Shown here: positions 1-10,318 of the stretch, in pieces
How the letters are laid out: the number at the start of each line of letters is the position of its first letter
How positions within the stretch are numbered: the stretch's first letter is position 1
Assembly (NCBI GenBank): GCA_039654915.1
Contig: CM077594.1
Location: forward strand, 107,832,893 to 107,896,892
Source of the DNA: Aquilaria yunnanensis
Taxonomy: Eukaryota > Streptophyta > Magnoliopsida > Malvales > Thymelaeaceae
Length of the DNA stretch: 64,000 nucleotides
Reading direction: 5' to 3'
Position numbers and translations under genes: made by a program
Notes under the pieces: generated by a model
Told to the model about the DNA's origin: nothing
What the model saw: only the letters and a program-made list of their open reading frames with translations
Databases searched by the model: none

Positions 1-1489
1 TCACTGTCAGCGTTCTGAACTCCTCTCTTTACACCAATTTTGGCAATTTCACATTTTTCCCAAAGCTTAATAATAGATGCAGCCAATCCATGAAGATTTC
101 TATTTCTTCCTGGTAAAAGATAGAAAAGATAGTCAAGGTAACTTAGATCAGAATTACACAATACACAGAATTAAGAGTTGGATTCACCTATTGCAAAATG
201 ACAGGGTAAGGATCGGCCAAGTCTTCTAAGAGTGGTCATTTCATCATTTGTTAGTTTCGGACTTGCACCATAGGGAAGAAGACGGAAGGGCCTCCTGTAT
301 CCAGGGATAACTGCTGGTAGAAGATCACCATCAACAGGTAGAGGCTCATAACCCCACCAATCGGTAAACCGAGGGCCCAATCCATCTAAGATGCGGTCAG
401 CTTGCTTCACAAGCTCCACTTCACCTGGAAGTTGGAAACGAACTCTAGCTGGAGAGCCAACACCATGTATTAAAGTCCTGCCAATCCCATTGGTTGGACT
501 TGATGCAGCAAGTTTTGTAGCATCCATTCTAGCTGAAGAGCTCTCTATCTTGTCGCCTACTTCACTATTTTGCATGTTTTGTTCCCGTGAAGCACCGGCA
601 GAGAAATATGGATATTTATAATCTGGCCCCCTATATAAAACTATCTTACTTCCAGACCTCCATATCACCAAACCTCCAGTTTTCCTCTGATAACGTCAGA
701 ACAAAAATAACATCAGATTTAGGCCTCTACTCTACAATACCGAATATAGTACTAATAGCTTGGATATTCTAATTGCTAACATCCTGAACAAAGGGAACCG
801 AACTCCAAACAAACCTCTAGCAAATCATGAGTGCTCTTCATGTTCTTCTTACAGATGTCTTCACAGACGATCTTGACCAACTCGGAAGACCTCCACCTTT
901 CATGAATCCCATTCACAATCCCCTCAGTGATCCCCGCCTTCCCAATTTTCAGCTTCTTCTTCAACCCAATCCCGAGCGTCCTCAGCCCTCGCAGTTCATC
1001 CGAGGGTAATTTCAGCTCTGCCAGCGTCGGAACTTCCTCTTTGACACGCGGCACCTTGTTCCTGTCACGGAACCTCACCATCAGGCTGCCCGGCTCTGAC
1101 ACTGGGTTCTCTGGCGTGCTCCAGCTGGTGTCTATAGTGTGGCCAACCCGGTGTTTGGGTAATTGCCTGGGGAGAGGGACGAATATCTCACCAGCGGAAT
1201 TGGAGGTGGGCAGAGCTTCCTCTTCGTGTGTTGGCTCCTGGGTCTCGGTGAAACCCAGCGAACGGAGCTTTTCGGCAATGCGTCGGATGGCGGACTGCGG
1301 GAGGGTATTGTTGTGGGCATGAGTTGGAGTATAGGGGTCGGCTGCCGAGCTCCGAACGTGGAGATTCTTGGAGGCTGGTGCTCTGGAGCATTGCGGCGGT
1401 GGGTTTCTAGAATGGAGTAGCGGGGGTGGAGGAGCTGTTGTAGTCTTGTGTTGGAGGGCGAGGGGCTGGTGATGGAGTCGAAGCAACAT
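1..1489 (-). CDS. CFM3: CRM-domain organelle group II intron splicing factor, CFM3-like (5' part; continues past the left edge)
   Basis: Three exons are visible on the minus strand: 815-1489, 188-686 and 1-109 (open at the window edge). All junctions are GT-AG and keep frame (phase 0, then phase 1). The start at 1489 is the first in-frame ATG; further upstream the frame has only a TTG. Residues 1-50 are Ser/Thr/Pro/Arg-rich, as in an organelle transit peptide. Then come the CFM3-type motif IPxHRVGxTIDTSWSTPxxP (here PKHRVGHTIDTSWSTPENP) and a first CRM (CRS1/YhbY) domain spanning exons 1-2, with GKAGITEGIVNGIHERWR and TGGLVIWRSGSKIVLYRG. A second CRM domain begins in exon 2 (PKLTNDEMTTLRRLGRSLPC) and runs off the window. 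In this family CRM domains bind group II introns of chloroplast or mitochondrial transcripts. Family assignment is firm; the choice of CFM3 over other CFMs rests on the N-terminal motif and inter-CRM spacing. Confidence 0.9.
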
Positions 1490-1564
1490 TTCATGGTGAT
1501 AGAGTTCACCAAGCGAACGAGTCAAGCTCGGAGAGCAGATTTTGGCTAACGCTAACTGTTACCT

Positions 1565-1570
1565 CACGTG
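1565..1570. promoter_or_regulatory. G-box CACGTG upstream of the CFM3-like gene
   Basis: A palindromic CACGTG lies about 75 bases upstream of the chosen CFM3 start codon. G-boxes bind bZIP/bHLH factors and are frequent in promoters of plastid-function genes. The position fits a proximal promoter or 5' UTR; use is inferred. Confidence 0.3.
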
Positions 1571-1650
1571 CTTCGGGCGTGATCTGCTCCCCTTGTGTGT
1601 CTTTTTTTTTTTTTTTTTAATTAAAGCAAATTCTTCTTTTCCCATAGGAG

Positions 1651-2690
1651 TGACTTGCACATGTGGCCTCTAATTTTTTATTATTGTACTATTTTAAACC
1701 TTATCTTATATTTTTTACATAGAATGTCCTAACCTCCTGAAAGTGTACAGTTTTGGACCTATGGACGGAAAGTGTTAATGTAGACGGATAACGCCACCGG
1801 AGCACGCCCCCGTGCGTGATTTGTCATGGTGGCACAGCTGTTGGTGATGACGAAGAAAATAAGAATTTTTTTTTTTAAAAAAAGAAACCCTACCCCTTCT
1901 ACCCCCGCCACTCCTCCTTCCACCCTTCCTCCTTTCCCAGAATCGTCGATCAAACGCTAGGCCACCTCCGATGAAGACGACGGCGGCGGCGATGGCACCA
2001 GCTGCGGACACTCCCGATGAAGAAGAGGACGACGATGGCGATGGCACCACCTCCCATGAAGATGAATAAGACGAGGACGACAACGCCGATGACCACCTAC
2101 GCGCTCGGCGTTTAGCCGTCAATTGTGGTTGATTTCAGCCAATCTTTGCCCATGATTTCGTCCGACCACCTACTTTGATCGCTTCTAGAAATTGGCCAAA
2201 TCGCCTGATCTCTTTCGCGTTAATCTCCCAAATCGAACGATAACGCCACCTCCAATGAACACGAGAACGACGGCGGTGGCGATGGCACCAGCTGCCGCCA
2301 CCTCCGATGAAGACGAGGACAATAATGGCTATTGAGGTCGATCGAACCAGGGAGAGAAAAGAGACACGTGTGATTTTAGGGCAAGCCCGTGTAAGTCCTG
2401 AATTTTTTCATTTTTTACAAAATAGGCCCTAAACTTCTTCAGCTTTTACAATTCTTGTGTCACTGGCCAATTGCAGGCAATTTCTGACGTTGCGAAAGTC
2501 TTTCCATGGCGAATCACCCATGTTGGCATGTCATGTAGCATTTTCCGTCCATATTAACATTTTTTTTATAAAAAATTTAAAATGAAACACTTAAACAAAG
2601 TTATGGACCTTCTATACAAAAAATACAGGTTAGGGTTCAAAGACATTATAATAATTAAAGGTTTGGGGTCACATGTATAATTTATAAGAT
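1651..2690. mobile_element. Probable non-autonomous DNA transposon with long imperfect terminal inverted repeats
   Basis: The left end (from about 1651, GCACATGTGGCCTC...) and the right end (reverse complement near 2690, ATACATGTGACCCC...) match as imperfect inverted repeats over about 130 bases. Shared blocks include a TATTTTTTxxATAGAAxGTCC motif and an ATGGACGGAAA motif. Inside are two related GC-rich pieces (about 1980-2060 and 2260-2330) with GGCGATGGCACC and CGATGAAGA repeats, giving spurious open frames. No convincing target-site duplication was found, so the exact ends are uncertain. A Mutator-like origin is inferred from the long TIRs. Confidence 0.45.
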
Positions 2691-3341
2691 TTTTAAAAAG
2701 TGAGTGCAACTTTATAAGTTATTATTTTAATGTCTTTTTTTTATTTCATTAATTAAAATTAAAATTATAGAAATGCTTTTTTTAACTAAAATAAAGTTTA
2801 AGTTTAGTTAAATTCGCAATCTTTAAAATATCATAAATTTTTCTTGGCAACATTTTAAATCTTATACTGGATATCGTACCATTTTCCTAATTATTCAGTA
2901 ATTAGTATTGTACCATAAGTGATGTATTGATTTTAAATCATTTATGCACATATACATATATGGAAATCAGATATATATAAATATAACATGTGTTACAAAC
3001 TAAAAATTGAGATTCTGTAAGTGTCAAATGCATGTGGTATGTACATGAAGTGATTAAGATTTTTTCTAATATAAATAACATATTACTTACAACAAAACTA
3101 TAATTTTAAGGCATAATAAATGAAAATTACAAATTCTTCCAAATATCACTAATTTTTTGTTATGCAATTATTCAGTTACGCATTAATAATATGCTTTACT
3201 TATAAATATATAAAACCTAAAAAAATAAAATTTATTTTTATAGTTAAAAAAGGCACCCAATAGAGGATAAGACACAACTTGGTTGTCCTATACAATTTCT
3301 AATATGATGTATATATTTTTAGTAAACAAAAAAGAAAGAAA
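2691..3341. other. AT-rich intergenic stretch
   Basis: Runs of A and T with no open frame of note, no tandem repeat and no promoter-like motif I can support. Confidence 0.5.
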
Positions 3342-3621
3342 CTACAAAGACGAGGTAGGTAACTGGTGTGCAAGATTGACTCCATTGCAACAAACAACTA
3401 TAAGGGTGACTTTTGCAATTTGGGTAATCATAAGTCTAACCTCCTTAATAGCATCTCCAGCCTCTAGGAGGACTGGATTGTAATTGACGACCCGAAGAAA
3501 AGCTTGGAGACAATGGATGAGGATAGAAATATTTTCAAAACCATAATTCCTGGCTTCTTGTATAGCAAATCCAATTACTTTCACCATCGCAATCAAAGTC
3601 AAGGAACATTCTCCAATAAAC

Positions 3622-5037
3622 TGTTGGGTTTCGGGAGCCAAACAGCGCAGCGAAATTTAACCGAAACCCTCCAGGATCCAAGTGAAACGGTGTAAACCGG
3701 GTGTTCGAAAATTTTCATACCTAATTTTCGGTTGAGATCTCTCACTCAACTGTAGAGTCGAATCACAAAACCTGAACAGTTGACGTGTTTAAGCTCTCTA
3801 TGGTATCCACACGAGCCTCTCGGGATCACCACGCTTCCACCACGTCCCGACGGATGCGTTTCTCTTGCGCTCGCAGTGCTAGCTTGCGTCCTCCAAGGAA
3901 TTGCAAGAGAAAAGTGCGACTGTCCTTTTGGGAGGCTAGGGCAAGGAGACTTGCGAATTTCTCACTTAAAAGTTGTATTTATAGTGAGACTCAACTTCCA
4001 GGCCTAATGGGTTTCAAAGCCCTAATCCAATTAGGATTTAATTTCGGGCTTAATAATGGCTCAACTCTTGGGCCCATTATTAATACGAAATTAAAGTGAA
4101 ACCATAACCCAAATAATTAGCCCATGCACTCTAATGATCCAAATTGCTCTATGTGTGCGACCCAATAGGCTCTTATCACGTTGGCAATGATCATAAATCA
4201 CATTTATGATCATAAGCAATGAGCGGTGTCTAGCAACACATCATTGCTACCCAAGTGAGAAGATTGTCGATGATTCGACTATACCTTTATGATCATCACC
4301 GATATATGCCATTGTCTCTTTGTCCAAGATATCAAGACTAAGCACGAGACATGGAATGTGTCACTCTCGTATAGCCCAATCTTTGGTTTCTTGATTACCG
4401 AGTAGACTAACTTAAACTGATGACATTGATATCGCATATCAACTCATCCGAGCATGGCCATGCATTTTCTAAGTCTCACTCTATCAAGGGGCCCAAAGAT
4501 ATCGCTCCCGTTACATAGGAGGGATAAATCTCATCTTGATCATACAAATCCCTCCGCATGATATGTGACATACCCAATGACCTCTTTCAAGTTCACTCAG
4601 TTACGAGCAACAAAGGAAAGTATCAAAGTATGTGACTCACATGTAGGGAACCTTGATGATCTTAGGTCGAAGGACTACATATACCCTGATCACTATGGGA
4701 ATCACTTATGACATTCATATAACGATCCATGTAGTGTTCTCATGGTGGGTCGGTCCAGTACACAAGTTCTCCAACTTGTACCCATATGTAGACTACATAT
4801 CTCATATTAGTCTCCACATATGCTAGTCGTTATGTATTATTGCAACCCGCTCCACAATAATACTAGACCAAGGACTTTTAAGAATATCATTATTCTAGGG
4901 TTACAATTATGTTTGTTAAGTTACGCAGGAGCAAAACAACAAACATAATTGCTGGATTAATGCCTTAATAAAATATCATGACTCAATATACAAAAATACA
5001 ATCATCTCATGATTGGCTTTTGGGCATAACACTAACA
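3622..5037. mobile_element. Solo LTR of an LTR retrotransposon (1,416 bp), TSD TAAAC
   Basis: The segment begins TGTTGGG and ends ACTAACA, with the near-inverted terminal TGTT(G/A)G/CTAACA of LTRs. It is flanked by the identical five bases TAAAC (3617-3621 and 5038-5042). There is no PBS, polypurine tract or internal coding region, so this is a solo LTR left by recombination between the two ends of a full element. It splits a minus-strand RNase H frame. The superfamily (Copia or Gypsy) cannot be told from the LTR alone. Confidence 0.8.
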
Positions 5038-5639
5038 TAAACATCATATTAAAGTGGTCTTAGAGCCTTGGTTAAACCAACCGACTGCTCTCCTTCTTAT
5101 GGATGGATTCCAAGCACCATCAACCTAGCAAACAAGCGGACAAGCAGTAGTAAGAGTGTTGGCCCAAGCTTTGGCCATAGGGGAGAGGGTAGAGCCTATG
5201 TTCATCTTATGAAGGGTTGTAAGTCATAAGTCCTAAAGGAGTTACTCCTTGGCTTGAATAATTTGGGGTACATTCATATATGAATTCTGAAAAACCATGG
5301 TATTTTGACCAAGCCATATGCACTAAAGGGTAGCACAAATCTGGTTCCTCAAGTCTAATTGCCATGACACATTGGATGGTAGGTTGTGAACAATCCAGGA
5401 AGGGAAGTCATCATTCCTACTCAGTTGATTAACACCCGAGATGCCATTCCAAATATTTTGAGAAATTGGACAACGAAAGAAAAGGTTAGCTAAATCCTCA
5501 TTAGTTGCACCACAATGAAGGTAGCAGTTGCAAACCAATATACCTCTCTTGATGAGCTCCTTTCTAGTTGGTAAAGCATTAGTGATACATTTCCATAAGT
5601 ACAGTATAGCATTAAAAACCATGATTCTTTATACTACAC

Positions 5640-7222
5640 CGGAAATTCTTAGATGCACCGGGTGGACATACACCCGGTTAAGAAACGTTAAGCAACGTTA
5701 AGCAGGCGGTTATTTTTTTAAAAAATATGGAAATTAGTTTTGGTTAGGATAATTATCACGATTAAGTGATAAGTGTGATCTATTTACCTTTAATAAAATA
5801 TTTAATATAGTTATTATCCATACCAATTTTAAATTCAGTGATTCTCACCTTCTTCACCCAACTTATAATTTATTCGACAATTATATCAATTTTTATTTAT
5901 TTATTTATTTATTGAAATAGTTCTGCGTTCCGATAGTTGGTATATCATAGTTTTTTACTTGAAAGAAAACCCACCGGTTGAAAATAATTTCGGAAATTAA
6001 ATGTATTAATCTGGAAATTTAATGTACCATTATATATATTCCTTGTATTAAACTAGAAATTACATGTATTATTCTGGAAATCCAATGTATCATTCTAGAA
6101 ATCCAAAATATCATTCTATACATTCCTTATATTAAACTGGAAATTCAATGTATTAATTTGGAAATCCTATGAATTATTCTATACATTCATTGTATTAATC
6201 TAGAAATCCAATGTACCATTATATAGATTCCTTGTATTAAAATAGAAATTCAATGTATTACCCTGGAAATCCAATGTATCATTCTGGAAATTCAAAGTAT
6301 CCTTTTATACATTCCTTGTATTAAACTTAAAATCTAATGTATTAATCTGGAAATCCATTGTATTATTCTATACATTTGTTATATTAAATAATTCAACCAT
6401 GTGATACATACTATAATCAGACCCAAAACCCCAATAATAAATTCCAAATATATCAAACTGCACCACAAATGTATCATTCTGAAAAATATTGGGTTGCTAC
6501 TTTGTTCCCATTCAGATCAATACATCTAACACTCAGATCAATACATTTCATGCTCATATCCATACATGCTTCACATATTACAGAATTGGACCCGAACAAC
6601 ACAACACACACATAGAACAATACAAACTGAACTTAGTTGTATTGCAAATCAATACAAAAAACAAAGGTACAATCAAATTGAAAAACACAATCTGAACACG
6701 CTCACAATACACCAATTTTGGTTTCATACGCAAGTTGATGAACCGATTCATTTTTACCAACGAAAAGCACAAATTGTGAATTACGAATCGTGAATCCCTC
6801 ATATGGCAAACTACCCACCGGAGCACATGCGTCCTCCCTTGTTCCCCTCCGAATGCAGGCCACCGTTGCACCTCTTGCGACGCCTTCTGAGATCCGCAGC
6901 GGCTTCCCCAACGACGACGCAACGACCCAACAGCGGAGGGCGAGAAAAGTGGCTCCAGCGGACGGCGCGTTTTCTATTCTGGTTTCTCTTTTCCGGGAGA
7001 GGGGGCAAGAATGAATTTTTGGGAGGCATAGATCGTGGGTTTTATGGTTTATTATTGGGAAGTTATTGCATAAAAGTAGGACTCTAAAAAGGATAATTGC
7101 TTGATTATCTCCAAATTTTTTGCATGTTCCATCTTTTTCAAAACTTCATAATGGACGTTAACTCTCTAAGATTTAACGGTGTTAATTGGTGTATATACAC
7201 CGGGTGGATATTCTAATATCTC
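5640..7222. mobile_element. Mutator-like non-autonomous element (1,583 bp), 9-bp TSD ATACTACAC
   Basis: Perfect 9-bp direct repeats ATACTACAC at 5631-5639 and 7223-7231 flank the element. The ends form imperfect inverted repeats of about 35 bases containing CACCGGGTGGACATACACC (left) against its counterpart near 7190-7215. A 9-bp duplication with TIRs is the Mutator signature. Inside are a degenerate tandem region (5990-6390) and a GC-rich segment (6800-7030) that opens short frames on both strands but matches no family I know. There is no transposase. The element at 59112-60368 has matching ends. Confidence 0.8.
5990..6390. repeat. Degenerate tandem repeats inside the Mutator-like element
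   Basis: Variants of TGTATTAATCTGGAAATCCAA and TTCTATACATTCCTTGTATTA recur roughly every 20-30 bases, in a loose higher-order unit of about 80-90 bases. It lies wholly within the transposon. Confidence 0.6.
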
Positions 7223-7231
7223 ATACTACAC

Positions 7232-8277
7232 TATGATAAGCATCACCTAGGTTTAGCCTTCTTACTAAATTTTGCTTTTTATTTCACTTATTGATCTCCA
7301 ACTAATTACATTAAAAAAAACTCCAAAACCTATTTTTAAAACATTAGTGAAAAGTTCAAGCTTTCCTAAGCCCATTCTCATCAATGGACTTTTGCCCCCT
7401 ACGTTTCCCTTCACCCTAGATTGTCTTGTAATACCTTTTACAGCTTAACATGTAGCAATGCCTTGATCAATCCCAAGTCTAATAGAAGCAAGTCCAACAA
7501 CAATTCGGTTGGTTAAGAAGTATGCTTAACTTTCATGTTTTATTTGGTAAATCAATGGAGTTTCTGGACATCTAGAAGCGGAGATTCAGTATAACAAACA
7601 ATAGGAAACTTGCATAATCCTATATGGTTGGGGATACCTACACTTTGCTCCATTATTTTTGAAAACCTACACTTTGACCCTACTTCTTTTATACTGTAAG
7701 ATAGTCATTTTCTGGTAATTTTGATATCTCTAATATTTTTTATAGCTAATAGACATTTTAACCATAAATATTTTTTTTTATAAATGCATCTTTCTCCCCA
7801 TAAATACAAATCAATTTTTTATTAATGTCAATTAAACCTGAAAATTATCAAAAATTTTTAAAATTATCGAAACACAGCCACTAGACAAGATACACTCAGC
7901 TTGTTTTAACTTAAGTCAATTGACTTTAAAATGACTTATTTTTATTCATATATTTTTTTACCCAAAATTAATTTTAATTAAAAGCCAATATTATGTAGTT
8001 GCAATAATATATTGAAAATACAATTTTTGTAATCTTACTAAATTTGTATGAATTTTTCTAGTTTAAGACATTAAACAAGAAAAATTCATAAAAATTTAAC
8101 AACATCATGAAAATTTATTTTCAAATGCGTTATTATATCTATATAATATTAGCTTTCAAATGAAATTAGTTTCAGGGAAAACAAATGTAAAAGTAAAAAT
8201 AAGTTAGTTGATTTAAGTTAAAATGAATTAGCCTTTAAATTAAGTTTCAAAAGTTATTGTGATACATGTAAAGTAAG
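7232..8277. other. AT-rich intergenic stretch
   Basis: No open frame or family match that I can defend. The first 300-400 bases may be decayed upstream LINE sequence. The rest is AT-rich filler up to the hAT-type element. Confidence 0.4.
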
Positions 8278-9034
8278 TAGGGGTGAGTATGGGTCGGGTT
8301 GGTTCGGATTTATGGTGGAACCGAACCAACCCAAAATGGCATCGGTTCCAAAATTTTTCTACCCAACCCAGAACCAAGAACCGAACAGAACCAGAACCAT
8401 GGTTCTGGGTTTCTCGGTTCTGATTCTCGGGTTTTTCGGTTTATACCATATACCCATAACAATACCAAAATTTAATAAATCTACATCCATAATCAGTTTT
8501 ATGACATATTCAACATAATATACAATTAAATTAATATTTAAATATAAGTACTTAGATACATTCAAAAGAGTTTAAAATATTGTTCTTACAAAATTGGTTC
8601 AAAAGAGTTGCTTGTGGAGCATCTTTTATCTCAACTAGTTTACTTCATTCCAGTAATTCCAATATTGATATGACATTCAATATAGAAAACTGAGCCTTTA
8701 AGATCTTCTTCAATATCAAAACCTAAAATATGTCGATGTAATAAATTTTTAATTTTACATGACTCAAATGAAAAAAATATCATAATTATGTCATAAAGAG
8801 TAGTCTGGAATAAAAGATCGAAAGCAAAATGACTTAGGAATGGTGGGTCTATGAAGAAAAGTGATTTAAGTAAATATGGAGAAATTTCGTAAATAATCCC
8901 ACAACTTCCATATTGTTTCAATTTGGAACATCAGTTTAAGAGTTTAATATAAAAACACAAAATAACTATCATAATACTTCAAATAAATGTGTGTGTGTGT
9001 AGATATATTAGTAATACTATAATTTTTATTATAC

Positions 9035-9093
<59 letters not shown>

Positions 9094-9254
9094 GAGTTAG
9101 TTTCATATGGAACCAGAACTAACCCAAAAACTGTTGGTTCTCCTATATGTGGAACCAACCCGATAACCATGATTAATTTTTACCCAACCCAACCCAACCC
9201 AATGGGGGTGGTTCGGTTTCGGTTTCGGGTTTACCCAACCCATGCTCACCCCTA
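8278..9254. mobile_element. hAT-type non-autonomous transposon (977 bp), 8-bp TSD AAAGTAAG
   Basis: The ends TAGGGGTGAG and CTCACCCCTA are perfect short inverted repeats, continued by GGGTCGGGTT / AACCCAACCC-type subterminal repeats. Identical 8-bp duplications AAAGTAAG lie at 8270-8277 and 9255-9262. An 8-bp TSD with (T)AGGGGTG termini is typical of plant hAT elements. There is no transposase frame. A TA microsatellite lies inside at 9039-9090. Confidence 0.88.
9039..9090. repeat. (TA)n microsatellite
   Basis: About 26 uninterrupted TA units within the hAT-type element. Confidence 0.95.
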
Positions 9255-9276
9255 AAAGTAAGTATGAGATAAAGTA

Positions 9277-9851
9277 TGAGTAAATTGCATAAATGGTCTC
9301 TAACCTTTAGTTATTATTTTTTTAGTTCCTAATCTGCTGAATGTTCTATTTTGGTCCTAAACCTATTAAAATTGTTTCATTTTGGTCCCTCACCATATAA
9401 AATTCATTAACTCAAAATAATTGTCTGACAGAAATTTTTAAAATTCAAATTTAAATATTTGGTAATTGTCTTCCGATAAATTTAAATAGTTTAATATTTT
9501 TTTACAATAAATGGACAATTTAAATTAGTAATTTTTTCTTTCTGAATGAAATAAATTCAATTGACAAAGAGAAAAAAAGGTGATTTGAATTTTTCATTAA
9601 CTGTAAAAAAATTATTATATAAATTAAATTTATTATAAAATAGTTATCGTATGATCTAAAAAGTTGTTATCAAACAAATACTTTAAGTTAACAAATTTCA
9701 TAAAATTGGGATCAAAATGAAATGTTTTCTATAAATTTAGAACTAAAATGAAACATTTTAATAGATTTAGGACTAAAACAAAACATCAATAGGTTAGAGA
9801 CTAAGAAGAAACAATGACTAAATGTTAGAGACCATTCATAAAATTTACTCA
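9277..9851. mobile_element. Long-TIR MITE (about 575 bp)
   Basis: The left arm (GAGTAAATTGCATAAATGGT...) and the reverse complement of the right arm (GAGTAAATTTTATGAATGGT...) match over about 150-170 bases, with shared TTTTGGTCC and TCTAACC blocks. Flanks ATAAAGTAT and ATAAAATAT look like a 9-bp target duplication with one mismatch. It starts only about 14 bases after the hAT-type element. A Mutator-like MITE is the best fit. Confidence 0.7.
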
Positions 9852-10318
9852 ATAAAATATAAGTTTTTTAAAATGAAAAGGGGCAAAGTGCTAGTTAAAC
9901 CAAACCATGAGGGGGTTTCTTTATTTTTCCATAAACAATAGTTGGCTTAAAATCAGAATCAGTTGGAAGTAACAAGTAGTGTAGTGGCGCTTTTGAATAC
10001 ATTTTCATCGGGCAACAGAATGAACATCAATTATAGGACAAATAATCAACAATAACATACAATATCAAACTTATTTACAACACCAACTTGCAAATTTGTA
10101 TTATAAACACTTCAATTCAAGAACAGCGGATCCCGTAATGCTGCTGAGGAATTGAGAATTGACGCATATCTACATGAAGACTGCATATTTGTCCCTGCAA
10201 ATTCAGACAAGAGAACATAAACAGGCGAAAAATAGATGCATCGACGAATGCAAAAATCGCAGTTTAAACAGCAATTTGGACTTTGGAAAAGATGGATATG
10301 GAATGTCTGCTTCATTAC
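9852..10318. other. Intergenic stretch and probable 3' UTR of the CREG-like gene
   Basis: No coding feature. The right part, just below the stop codon at 10319, is the expected position of the 3' UTR of the minus-strand CREG-like gene; I could not place a poly(A) site. Confidence 0.4.

Larger units (their letters stand above)
3342..7231 (-). pseudogene. LINE (non-LTR) retrotransposon relic: zinc-binding RT domain plus RNase H, interrupted twice
   Basis: Read on the minus strand the pieces are as follows. At 5622-5323 is an RT zinc-binding (zf-RVT) domain with LYLWKCITNALPTRKEL and a Cys cluster ending in LFFRCP; the usual His before LFF is Asn. A linker follows to about 5150. At about 5130-5043 is the RNase H N-terminus (VDGAWNP-like, with frame damage). 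At 3617-3342 is the RNase H remainder (ARNYGFENISILIHCLQAFL). The solo LTR at 3622-5037 separates the two RNase H pieces, and the Mutator-like element at 5640-7222 sits just upstream of the zinc domain. Several stops and frameshifts show the LINE is dead. Whether RT sequence persists upstream of 7232 I could not establish. Confidence 0.65.

Noticed and set aside
1775..2122. Ser/Gly/Arg-rich minus-strand frame near 2 kb
   Set aside because: Product of GAC/GGC-type trinucleotide repeats inside an inverted-repeat element; no start context or homology.
6578..7087. Several overlapping short frames near 6.6-7.1 kb
   Set aside because: They lie in the interior of the Mutator-like element, occur in both strands and match nothing I recognise.
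8640..8921. Minus-strand frame inside the hAT-type element
   Set aside because: Does not resemble hAT transposase; AT-rich chance frame.
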